From Macrotrachela quadricornifera (lineage: Eukaryota; Rotifera; Eurotatoria; Philodinida; Philodinidae), in NCBI GenBank assembly GCA_022393335.1, contig JAJEKB010020803.1:29440-93439 (forward strand): a DNA stretch of 64,000 nucleotides, in the 5' to 3' direction. Below are positions 47,387 to 58,922 of the stretch, in pieces. Position numbers and translations under genes: made by a program. Within the stretch, counting starts at the first letter, position 1. Every line of letters begins with the position of its first letter. Under the pieces are notes generated by a model. It ran no database searches, was not told the origin of the DNA, and was given only the letters and a program-made list of their open reading frames with translations.

Positions 47387-49391
47387 CTACCACCATAGAT
47401 ATAATTCGGAATTAATTAGTTCGAAGGAATAATCACTAAGTAATTTCTTTGAATGAATCATAGTCTTCAATCTATTAAACATTGCTTTTGTTAGAGTTTT
47501 TGCATGTAATGAAAACAAATGTTTGGTTTTTTTATTTGCTTTCGATGATAATAAAAAACCAATAATTGATTCTAAAAACTCTTTACTACTATCTATTGTA
47601 AGATGTTGTATTCGAGGACATAAATCAATAAGTAATTGAGTATTTTCTATTGTATATCTTTCTTTAATTATCAAATTATTTATAGTATTATTGTTGGATA
47701 CTAATTGAAAAAAGTTTACTTTGTTGGATTGATGATGAAACTATTGTACGTGTAGGTGCACAGGTAATCACTAATGTATGAATATTCGATAATAAATTTA
47801 ATAATTTAATAACCAACAAAAAAGGAATATGAGTAAGAGTAATAACAAGTTTATTTAAATATGCTGGTATAAACATACGATTAAAATAAGTTGAAAGAGA
47901 ATTTTCACTTCGAATAAGATTACATGAAAGAGTAAGTATTGTTGTATTCGGAAAACGATTAATACAATCCATCATTCCTTGTTCACCTTGAATATAAATA
48001 TGTTGAACTGAATTGAAATTATTTTCTTGTTGATATAAATTAATTTGTTTATTTAATTCTGTATATAATGTATAAGATTTTCTCCTTTTAAAAAATAAGA
48101 AATAAATATTATCATATTGACAAATATTAAAATTCTAATTTTACCTATACGGATCAATTGAATTAAAAATAACATAACGTTCACTATGTTTCCAATAAAA
48201 TTTCGATGTAAAAAACCATTGTCGTTGTGACCAAAATAATGATTGAAATTTTTGTATTAATCCTTCATATTTTAATTGAGTAATTTTATCTAGAGAATTT
48301 ATATGCATAAAATCAAAAACTCTTAAATTTGGCATAGAAGATATGATCAATTTTTCCCAATGATTTGCATCTAAATATGATATATCATAATATGTTGAAA
48401 TATGAAATACTTGAAGTTGATGAAAGAGATTTTTTGACAATAATTCAAATTGATTAAAATGAATACGACAATCATTTATAGATATATGTGTTAATTGATT
48501 TAATAAAGTTGAAAATGATTTTATTTGTTCATTTGGTAATGTATATAAATGATTTAATGTTAAATAACGAAGTTTTGGAACATATGATAATAGAGCATCA
48601 AATTCATTTAATAAATATTTATTTTTTATGATAAAATGTTCTATAGAACTAATATCATTATTTGATATAGGTAATGAATGATAATTAGATTTTTCCGAAA
48701 ATAATAATTTACAATATTTTAATGTAGGTAAACGAAATATTTGATGATAAAGATTATTAATATTTCCAAGATTATTACAATTAATAATTGTTAATGAAGA
48801 AAAATTTTGTAATTTAGTTAATTGTTTAAGAAGATTTATCAAATTTTTTGATTTAATATTATCAAGAATAAGTGTTTCAAGTCGAGGAAATTTTGTTATG
48901 ATATGTACGGATGGAAAAAATATATCAATTATAAATGGATTTGATAAATGAAGAGAATTTATTCGATGTTTATTAGGTAGAATTATTTGTTCATAATAAC
49001 GTTGAAAAATTGATTTCGATATAAATGAATTATTAATTTTAATAGGAATTGTAGAGAATGTAAATATTTGATTAAATCGTTTATTAAGTTTAGCAAAAGT
49101 TTCATAGGCAGAACAAAATTCAAGTATATCGAATATTTCATAGAGAATTTCATTTGGAAGATCTTCAAAACAAGTTATATATCTTCTTGAAGAACTAAAT
49201 ATGTGATAAAAATAAAATAAGATAATGGAAAAAAAAGAATACTACTTGTTAACTAATCCGTTTGAATGTAATGTTGTTGCTATAAGATAGATTGATTAAA
49301 TAGAAAATCAAAAATTGTCAATCTTACCTTCTAATTTTTTTTTCTTATTAACACTATTATTTGTTTGTTGTTTACGTTTAATTCGTTCCAT
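47387..49391 (-). CDS. F-box/leucine-rich-repeat protein, ~600 aa, with two frame breaks
   Basis: Exon 1 (49391-49328) encodes a basic start (MERIKRKQQTNN). Exon 2 (49194-48145) opens with an F-box (CFEDLPNEILYEIFDILEF), followed by irregular LRR-like repeats with L..L.L..L spacing. Exon 3 (48084-47387) continues to LINSELYLWW and TAA. Introns are 133 and 60 bp. Exon 1 joins exon 2 out of frame, and one extra A in its A9 run would correct this. A second shift lies near 47710. Large F-box/LRR families are typical of bdelloid rotifers. The protein would present targets to an SCF ubiquitin ligase. A true pseudogene cannot be excluded. Confidence 0.7.
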
Positions 49392-51702
49392 TTCGAGATA
49401 ATGAAAATATTTCTAAAATAAACGAAAGTAGTTAGTAGATTCATTTACTAGAATATATGGTTTTTTTGGCATGACGTAAGTATATGACATAATAGATAAG
49501 AGTTCTTTTTACAGGTAGCAATAATAAAAAATACTTTCAAATTTTAATAAATTTCCTTTATTCTATAATATTGATTTCGACTATTGAAAATACTTTACGT
49601 GGTACTCCGATTGATAGAAGTGAAAAATGGTATTGCTGTGAAGTTACTCCAACATAATCTTTCATCATGATTTTGGGGATAATTTCATTGGTGACCTCAT
49701 TGCAACCGATTACAACACTCGAATGATGGCGCACATTGCCGGAAACATTTGGATGTATGGTAGATTTCTTAGACAATCTTCTGAGACTCAAACAATCTTG
49801 ATGTAATGAGAATCACCATCACCACAATGCTAATTCTCGTAGCTTCACATTAATGAGAATGTTGAAGGTGAGAATGAGCAACCACAATCGATTTCGACCT
49901 AGATGTCAGCTTAATGACGTCTGGTCGTACTTACCTTATATTATCATCTGAATCCATCAGGATGCGATAAAGTTATGGTAAACACTAAATGCTTTTTTGC
50001 CGTATACAACACAACAATATACGATCATCATAATCATCAGCCTAAATGAGTTTTTATTTTTATTATCTATGTTACACGTCTGTATGCAGTACTTTGTTTT
50101 CTACTGTCAACCGTTATATATGCGTTCCCCCTTCTCGGTATTCTTTATTCTTTTTTTGCTATTAATTTCTACCGGAGATGTTTTGCTTTTCTACCTATCT
50201 AAAAAAAATTTCTATGTAAATAGCTTTAATCTATCTTAGTTCATCAAAGAATGGTATCACCTTGAAAATGAACACACGAACCAAGAAGAAATGATAAATC
50301 AATACTAACCGATGCCAGTGATACAAATATTCCACACATAACGAGTAAAAAGATTATATTTTCATTAGTTTCACTCAATATTAATATTTTAATGTATTTC
50401 ATGTAATTGCGCCATCATCACAGATTGACAGAATAAAAGAATAATTTAACGTGATATATAGTCGATGAATTCGGCTCTGTTATGTGGTTATTTCGACAAA
50501 TAACTATGACTCCCATAAAGTAGCTACTGAAGGGCGTTTGTCTACCAGAGAGCAACAACCGCGAACGCTATCTGATTCATCGCTTTTTTCTAATTAATAT
50601 TACTTTCGATTTTTGTTTTGTAATTTCAACATCCTAAATCTCTTCTAGTTAACCATAATGCGCACACATCTGCCAAGAAAGTCTAGTCTCGTCGCGAGAG
50701 TTTGAATCTAAATACAATCATTACTGAATTCCAATTGAAAAGTTCATCATCTGTCTCAGGTTGTTAATCTGTCACTATTGGTTAATGCTGCTGAAACATA
50801 CTGAGCGAATAAAAACTTTGAAAAACATGTTTTCACGCATAAAACAAGCCGAAAATCGATTAAAACTAGACACGTTTTGGTGACCATTACAATTTTTGAG
50901 CAACGGCACAAAATGACGGATGTATATTGCATTGTTATAAAAATCGAATAAATTTTGGTTAATAAAAATATATTATACATTATTTTTATTCTATTTGTTG
51001 AGCTAATTTTGTTGCCTGAACTACATGTGAGATTATAAAGAGAGATTTATTGCAGAAATATTGAAATATTAGATATTAATGCATTAAACTTGATGCTGTT
51101 AAAGAAAAATCCAATAAGAAAATTCACGTTGAGTTTAGTGTTCTACAGCGATAAATAACTTGCCAGTACTGTCGTTATCAAATAATTATTTGCCTCATCA
51201 TTTTTCCACTTTTATTGATTTATTTTATTGAAATAAAGATTGATATAAATCTCAATTGAATATTTATTCATTCAGTCAGGTTCACTTTTTTTCAAACGGA
51301 AAAGAAAAGTTATTTAGTTTAGATATTTCATTGTAAAAAAAGACAATACAACCTTTCTTTCTCATAGCTAAAACTGAAGATCGGGAAAAATTCAGACGTG
51401 TAATTCTTCTGACTGTGGAAAAACAACGGTTTTGCTCTATCAATATTTACGAAAATGTTGCTCCTCTCCTCTCTAAAAAAAACTTTTATTCTCCTATGAC
51501 AGGTAGATTGATCTTTTCTCTTTCTTGACAACTCTGTTTCGAAATCTATAACAAATAGCTTTTGATTTATTACATTGTTTGTGATATTACAATTTTATGC
51601 AAACCATTTTGTAGAAAAGGTGAGACTTTTTTTAAAGAGTGCTTCTTGTTCTCTTGTATTATTTCATGTTTCAAAACATATTATAGAATTTAGTTATATA
51701 CA
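49392..51702. other. 2.3-kb gene-poor stretch
   Basis: No gene is accepted. A 77-codon minus frame at 49558-49791 has balanced composition but no ATG of its own, domain or intron support. The rest is AT-rich with no repeats that I can see. Confidence 0.45.
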
Positions 51703-52868
51703 AGGGTCACGCCAAAAGTTTTTTGGTCAACCCTTTAGACAAATAATCAAAATCTGGTTCTAATGTATTTTTTCAAAGTACTCCCCCCTAGCATCAATGA
51801 ACTTGTGCATTCGAATAAACCAGTCATCAAAGCAGTTTTTGAAATCGTCCTTTGTCAGGGTGTTGACAGCTTGTTCTAATGCATCCAACATTGCAGTGTC
51901 ATCGTCGAATTGAATTCCACGAAGTTGATTTTTGAGTTTTGAAAACAAGAAGAAGTCGCACGGACTTAGATCCGGAGAATATGGTGGATTTTGATAAGGT
52001 TCTACATGATTTTTTGCTAAATATTCGTTGGTAATCCAGACTCTGTGTGGCCTAGCGTTATCATCATGAAAAATGAGACCTCGAAGGCCGGTTCTGCTTC
52101 TCCATTCAGATACAGTTTTGAAGACTTGTGGTAGGCATCTGTTGACATACCAGCTTGGACTTTTCGTCTCACCAATTTCTAATAATGTAGATTTGATTAA
52201 ACCGGGTTTCATGATAAAAATAGCCACCATTCATTTCCCTGAACTTTTGTTACGACGAACTTTTGTTGGTCGTGGATCAGTTGTTGACACCCACACCTTT
52301 GATTGCTGCTTTGTTTCCGGATCATAATAATAAAACCATGATTCATCACCGGTAGTAATGCCGAATACACGACAAAATCATCCTTCTTCAAATCGTTTGA
52401 GGGACCGGTGGCAAAACTGTATACGCAACTGTTTTTAATCATCGGCCAGTTGATGAGGTACCCGCTGAGCACACACCTTGCGTAGCTTCAAATAGCCATG
52501 AAGAATTGAGTTGACCGCTGACGAACCAATGCCCAACATGTCTTCTATCTGTTCATAAGTTGAATGAGGATCATTTTTAACTATTGCGTGAACAGTATCA
52601 ATTGTTTGTTGGTTGACAGCAGTTCGAGGACGACCTGAACGGGTAGCATCTTCAACACTGAAATTGCTCCGTTGAAATTCATGAAACCAATTGAGTACTG
52701 TTTGATCTGAAGGTGCTTGGTCCCCCATGCTTGCATCAAATGAGCATGGCTGTCCTTGTATGTTAAGCCAATTTTCCAGTCATACAAAATCATAGTGCGA
52801 AATTGTTCACCTGAGAGTTGAAAACTCATATCGAAAATGATTTAAGGGTGATTTGACAGAAATGAAAA
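51703..52868 (-). pseudogene. Tc1/mariner transposase, inactivated (coding part 51760-52829)
   Basis: The frame opens MSFQLSGEQFRTMILYDWK and carries the paired N-terminal HTH region (TYEQIEDMLGIGSSAVNSIL). It then has TGDESWF, IFHDDNARPH and NPPYSPDLSPCDFFLF, giving a D,D34D catalytic triad as in the mariner branch. Breaks include a frameshift after QAWG (near 52728), another near 52440, and a TGA before MVAIFIM at ~52231. AAGGGT motifs stand near both outer edges (51705 and 52848), but the terminal repeats are not clean. A Helentron-like element begins directly after the right edge. Confidence 0.9.
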
Positions 52869-52871
52869 AAT

Positions 52872-53373
52872 ACAAGTAACGCTCGCCTGAAGACTCGCTC
52901 AGCTCTTTCTCGTAGAAATCGTGTTTCTAAATTACCGTCAAGCTATTCATTTATAAAATTAAAAACACCAAAGCCAGATTCAAATTCCTCAACCTCAACT
53001 GCCTTTAACCAAACTTCATAAAAAATAAATGCTTTTTGTTAAAAATTTGTCGTTTGTTTGAAAAATTGCTCTTCAAAAAATTTTAAAAACTAACAACAGA
53101 TTCAGATTCCTCGACCCTAATTACTCTTCGCTGAACCCGTATAAAAAATTTTTTCTTTTGCGAAAAAGTGGTCTTTTGTGTAAAAAAATGGTTCCAAAAA
53201 AATTTTCGAAAAACTGACATCAGATTCGGGTTCTCCGGACCAGATTACCCTTTGGTTAAGCTTTATAGAAAATATCAATAGAATGTTTTTTTGACTTTGT
53301 GCGGGCACACAAGCCAGTAAATAAGCAAGCAGACAATTTATGTTTGGAAGACTCTTCTCTACGAGAAAGAGAA
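52872..53373 (+). mobile_element. Helentron-like element, copy with both ends
   Basis: It begins ACAAGTAACGCTCGCCTGAAG and GACTCGCTCAGCTCTTTCTCG. It has one or two CAGATTC..CCTCGACC subrepeats and ends with GACTCTTCTCTACGAGAAAGAGAA after the AAGC-type microsatellite. It abuts the mariner remnant. Confidence 0.75.
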
Positions 53374-53514
53374 CAAAAATTGCATAGTAAACAGATTCAC
53401 TTACACAACTAGAGGAGTCTGAAATCCAAAAATGCCCACATAATATGTGCACAGTTTCTCGATGTAGTTTCAGTATTGCGTAATCAGTATAGGGATCTTG
53501 TCATGGTCGCTCGA

Positions 53515-53640
53515 TCCGCCGCTGCGGGTGTCGGTGTCGGTGAGGTGGCGAGTGAGGGTGGGTCTGGGTGTAACTTCAGGGCAGACATGCCCTTACTCAC
53601 ACCCACACCCGCAAGATACACTACCCAAAAACTCGGTTTC
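53515..53640. other. G-rich hairpin with GGTGT/ACACC arms
   Basis: GCGGGTGTCGGTGTCGGTGAGG at 53524 onward faces CCTTACTCACACCCACACCCGC near 53590-53620 in inverted order, so the patch can fold as a GC-rich hairpin. It breaks the local AT-rich composition. Similar GTGAGGGTG words occur at 6355-6412, 42338-42356 and 59745-59800. Confidence 0.5.
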
Positions 53641-53704
53641 TGTCAATCCACGTCACTTTTCTCGATTGATACCTTCCTCCCCTTCGATACTCCGAGCAAA
53701 TGAG

Positions 53705-53855
53705 GCGCACATTCAAAGTCCTCGCATCGAAATACCTCAAGAAATGTCATATCCGGAAAATCGTTTTTCAATGTTTTTTTGACCCTGCGGATACACAAGC
53801 AATCAAGCAAGCAAACAGTTAATTTTTATTGGATTCTTCTCTACAAGAAAGAGAA
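53705..53855 (+). mobile_element. Second Helentron-like 3' terminus after 53373
   Basis: It has the CTCGCATCGAAATACCTCAAGA block, TTTTTTTGACCCTGCGG, an AATC/AAGC microsatellite and a terminal TCTTCTCTACAAGAAAGAGAA. It mirrors the arrangement at 3970-4159. Confidence 0.65.
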
Positions 53856-54786
53856 AAACGATGGGTAATACGTGGAGGACTGAAATTTTCTACATAATCC
53901 TAAATATGTTTGGTCATTATACTATAACAGATGTCCTCAGATTACGCCTTCTAGAAGAACCGGACCAAAAAACTTTTCGCGTGACCTATGTACTATATTC
54001 TATCTTTTATGAAGGGAAATTTTATAACCTCCTGATAAAAATTTTGAACGGAAAATATACTAAAAGATGCGCCGTGAACAAAACTACAACATATCAAAAA
54101 TTCGGCCTGGAGTCTCTAACTTTGATAACACATTCGTAAGCGACAGTGGAAATTGGTGCCCACAACTGTATACTCATTTTTGTCAAAGGACGGGGGCGTA
54201 TAAGGACACGAATCGGCCCATCCTTAAATTCATCAAAGATCCATATGAAACGATGCAGAATGAGACAGCGAATCTTTCTATCTCATTTTCATTTCATTTG
54301 GGACATTAATCAGTGGTTTCCATTGGACCATACCAAACTTGATTTTAACTTAATTTTCACTACAGAGCAATGTTGAATTAAGACAAAAAAGTAACATAAA
54401 AATGTGCTCGTAAGCTTGAAAATAGTCTCATTTGAAAGAGAATGAAATTCTGCACAGACGTCTATATACACCATCCTTAGAAAATAAATATAACTTAAAC
54501 CTATGAGGCAAAAATAGTACACCTACCAGCATTGTAGTGCGCCGATCCCGAAATTGACACTACAAAGATCAACAAAAATCTCTTTACAATGAAGTTTAAT
54601 CTATATGGGTCGACGCAGTTTTTCAGGCGCTACAAAGTGGTATACTTCCTATGTTTTCATTTTTCTGGCCAAAAATTTTGACACAGAAGCGAGTTTTCAG
54701 ATTAGAATATTGCATGGTGTAGTTCTGTATGATGTTGTCTTAGATGGTTAGAATTTTTGGGAATATAGTGATGAGATTCAGTCTTA
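53856..54786. other. Gene-free stretch
   Basis: Several overlapping frames of 70-92 codons on both strands have no domain or intron support. No repeats were recognised. Confidence 0.4.
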
Positions 54787-55263
54787 GAGGGCTCATATTC
54801 AACGGTTTTCAAGCAGTATCATTCATGTATCAGTTTTAGAAGTGTCATATTTGGAATCAGCTCAAAAACCTGAGTTAGAAAAAGTATCTTTCAACTCGAT
54901 TTAATACCTTTCATTTTTCATCGGATTTCACCTTGGGTACCACCTAGGAAAATTTTTGAAAAAAATAAAATCTTTCCAAAAACTGGTTTCAAGCGTGCAA
55001 AATACGTCTAAACGTTTTAAAATGTTATTAGAAAGTAAAATTCTTGGTAAAAAACGAATAAAACACTAGTTGTAATCGAATTCATTTTTTGAAAATTTTC
55101 CTGGAGGCACCCCAGATAAAATTCGATAAAAAATGAAAGATATAAAACCGAGCTGAAAGATACTTTTTCTAACTCAGTTTTTTGAGCTGATTCCGAATAG
55201 GACATCTCTAAAAGTGACACATGAATGATACTGCTTGAAAACCGTTGAATATGGGTCCAAAAA
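54787..55263. repeat. Foldback, ~175-bp arms, diverged
   Basis: CATATTCAACGGTTTTCAAGCAGTATCATTCATG at 54790 onward (read in two parts) pairs with the reversed copy ending near 55250. Inward, ACTGAGTTAGAAAAAGTATC, GAATCAGCTCA and AAAATTTT blocks also pair. The loop is ~115 bp. Confidence 0.8.
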
Positions 55264-56984
55264 GCATATAAATGAGCTCTTACGGGTTATATTAGAGTAC
55301 AAAATGCTTTCCAAATATCGATTTTTGCTTTGAACATAGTCTCAGTAGAAAGAACATGTTAAATTACGTATATGATAAAGAAATCGTGCTAGTGCACCTT
55401 GCTGAAGTATGATTTCATATGACTGCGAGAATCACAACTAATAACATGAGGATTTGACTGGGATGGTGTCTACCGCTGATCTATTCCGCTGTTGGACATT
55501 TGAAATTAGTGCCTAATACATCGTTCGACGCAGAATTGAACAGCTTACAATATGAGTCTATTGGTTTGTTTCAAGTTGAGAAATATAATGAATATTTTAT
55601 TAGAATACCATCGGACAAGTGCTTAGGTTATGTATGAAAACTAAGTAATTGAACTTTTTCGGTAGCATTTTTAGAACTATAAGAAGATCCAGTATATACC
55701 ATCTTGTAGAGCAAGTCAAGCTCTATCGATATCATATAGCAGTAATTTTTCCAAAAAATAGATAAAAATGGTGTTAGTCGTCAATCTTCGAGTTTATCGT
55801 TTGCACCGTGAGTACGTTTTGGAGAAAAGCCTAATATATGATTCGATGAAGAATTGAATGGGCTATAAGAGAGTGTCTCGATATTTTTGGCAATCGATTT
55901 CTCACTAGGTCGTTTGGGTAAATTACTGAAAACTAATGGATTTTTAACTTTACCAAATATAATGTATTTTGAGTATTCTTCCTATATTTTGAGACAATTG
56001 AAAAATGTCATATAGGCAGTTTTATAGAGTAAGTTATGCTCTATCGATTGGTGTATGACTCAATTTGATTAGAGAAAAATTTATATGAAAACAATTCAGA
56101 AAACAAAAAAGTTCAAATTTAACCATTTTTCAGGGTCATTTTGAGGGTGATATGGCTCCACATACCTTAACTCTCTTAAAGTAAGTCTTTAGACCATAAT
56201 ATTTTGGATTCATATATGACTCAATAATGCCTAAGTTCTTTTAGGATCAGATCCGAAATCCATTGACCCCCATGTTTTGGCAATCTTTGATTTTTTCATG
56301 GAACGTCTCTTAAGCATGATCGTCATTTGCATACTTTTTCGCGTCACAATTAAGTGAAGTCTAAATGAAAGCAGTAAAAATCAAAGAATACCATTTGCAT
56401 ATTGGAGACGAAAATCGTTAAGAGAAAAAGATCATTTGAAAATTTTTAGATAGATCGCCACCAAAATGTTCTCACATCACCGTTCTAAATTATTATGCAT
56501 GGGATTCTATCAGTAATAATATGTACTGAGATAAAGCTTATAGCTATAACTATTGAATTCAAAAAATTCAAAAGATTCCACTAGAATATCAAAAAATGAT
56601 CTTATTCATAACTTAGGAAATTAGTCGAGTAGAATTTTTTCTATTTGAAAAATATTAAGGGCATATATAAAATGACACTTATAATGCAAAATGTAGTACT
56701 TGCTTTGCTATATTTTGTAATATATTTTGTTGACAATAAACTTGCTAAGCAGGCTATATGTATGTCAAGTGCAAAGATCAACTATTTTTTGTGTATCACT
56801 GGTTAATATGATGTAAAAAATCACTACTTTTATGTCATGTGTCACTTCCTTACAAGAAAAATTTTATATTCGTTTCATGTTCGACATTTATTTATTGTTC
56901 AAAACCTTCAAGACGAATTGTGATGAATCCACGAGACATATTTTGTATTGATGTTGATTGTAGTAGATACACAATGTTTTCATG
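55264..56984. other. 1.7-kb gene-free stretch
   Basis: AT-rich, without coding frames of note or strong repeats. The right edge should hold the 3' UTR of the transporter gene. Confidence 0.45.
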
Positions 56985-58922
56985 TCATAACACGTAGCGT
57001 ACGTCGGGATGCTGAAGATAATACGAGAGCAACATTTGAAATTAAAAAGATAAAGCGTGAACTTACTCGGTCACAAGGTTCTGGAATAGTTGCTTCACGT
57101 TCAAATTCTTCCAGTGATAAATTTGCTCGTCGATGATTTTCTCTCAGTAAACAATGGCGTAAAATAATGGTAAGAACCAAACTGGCAACCAACAGGCCGC
57201 AGCAGATTACATGCCCGCGTCGATAAGTCGGCTTGTCAACTTCTCTATAGATCTACGAATAAAACTATTGCTATTAATACTCTTTTAAAGTCATTGGCAT
57301 GTTACAAATCAACTTTAGAGGTTATTCTATAAGTTATCACACGCAGTAAACTTACTAGAGGTATAACCATACCACCAATTTGAGCGACACTGACAACAAC
57401 ATTGATTGCCATCGCCCTCTTTGTATGACCGCCGACGTTATTTGTTAACCAAGAGAGTAGTAAAGGATATGCAGAAAGTATACCACAAAAAGCAACACCA
57501 CTGCTGATATAAATTGCCACTTTGTCTTGATCGAACAGAATGAGCATTAGAATGAATCCGAATAAACCGATCAATAGACAAAATGCGACATGATAGCCAT
57601 GTTCATTTCGACGCGACGACGAATAGCTAGCTAGTAAACAGCAAGCACATGCGGCAATATAAGGTACTGCTGGCAGTAAGTATGCTTCAGTTCTGGAGCA
57701 ACTAATACTTTTTATCAATGTCGGAAAAAGTGTTGTCAGACATAGGATGACGGCTAAATTGCCAAAAGCAATCAAACCATAGAGATAGATTCGCCAATCG
57801 ACAAAAGCATAACGAACTTGTCGCCATGAGAATCGGATACTCGATGTGGAATTAGGGCTGGCCACTCCGGCATCGTTTCGAAGAAGATTCGTCAATAGCT
57901 GCTTCTCAATATTATTCAACCCTAAATTTTCAAAGTAAACTTGAATATGTTCGATTCTCTTTTAAACTCTTACACTGAACAGCATTGGGTATACTGTCAA
58001 GGAAAAGATATGTAATAATGCTGAGCGGGATTAGCGGTGCACCTTCGACCAAAAACATCCATTTCCAACTTTTCAGACCACTGATAACTTCCATTTGTTG
58101 CATAACATAAGCCTAGATTAATGATAATAATAGATTCTATAGGCTCAAAATCGGTGGTCTATGATGACATAGGCGAGTACGTACCAGAACACCAGCGAGA
58201 GCACGAGAAGCAATAGCAGAACCATACAAAACAGCTATTCTTATGATTTGGTCTCTTTTACAGTACCAAAGAGAGAAATAAATGAGGACAGTAGGGAAAT
58301 AACCCGCTTGTGTCACACCCTTCGACAAATCGCAAAAGTTTTATTCTCAGTTGAGATTTCCAAATTAACTTACGAGGAGAAAGCGAATAACGACTAGTTG
58401 TCGACCATTAGCCACAAAAGTCATACCGATTGTGATACAGCCCCATCCAAGAATACTCAATGACAGAAAATGAGTCGGACCGATAAAGCGCAGAAGAAAA
58501 TTGCTTGGAATATTAAAAAGAAACTGAAATAAAAGGTCACATTGGAATGTATTGTAATTCATTAAGGTCACTTTCTAACCTTAGCAATATAAAAGATTGA
58601 AATAACCAAATTACTCTCTAAGTGTGACATGCGCAGATCCGTTTGCATACCCATCAGTTTAGTGTAACCTAGAAAAATAATCACTAATAACGAATGATTC
58701 AAGTGAAAAACACATACCGAATCCCGTATGATTAATGACTGAACTGATTTCCAGGAAAACGAGAAAAGGGATCAATCTTCGATCGAGCTTTCGAATCAGA
58801 TGACGAATGGCATTGTCATAGAATTTTTTCTCATCGCTCTGATTGATGACAGAGATGTTATCAATTGCTGTTAAAGTTGCCGGCAGCGACTGATTTTTTA
58901 TTAGTACTACAGGCGCACTCAT
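56985..58922 (-). CDS. MFS transporter, anion:cation symporter (ACS) type, ~498 aa, intact
   Basis: Eight exons join without a single frame fault: 58922-58718, 58668-58580, 58523-58374, 58319-58185, 58112-57974, 57921-57356, 57252-57067 and 57011-56985. Introns are 49-103 bp. The first loop region reads LDRRLIPFLVFLEISSVINHTGFG, followed by NIPSNFLLRFIGP, AGYFPTVLIYFSLWY, GLKSWKWMFLVEGAPLIP and a C-terminal HPDVRYVL. These are the family marks of the ACS group (TC 2.A.1.14), such as fungal allantoate, nicotinate and tartrate-type permeases. Twelve membrane helices fit the length. The substrate is probably an organic anion or vitamin, not defined here. The fungal flavour suggests horizontal acquisition; intron gain would follow (inference). 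Confidence 0.93.

Noticed and set aside
49558..49791. 77-codon minus frame
   Set aside because: Balanced composition, but begins at a non-ATG codon and has no splice or domain evidence. Could be a fragment, not enough to call.
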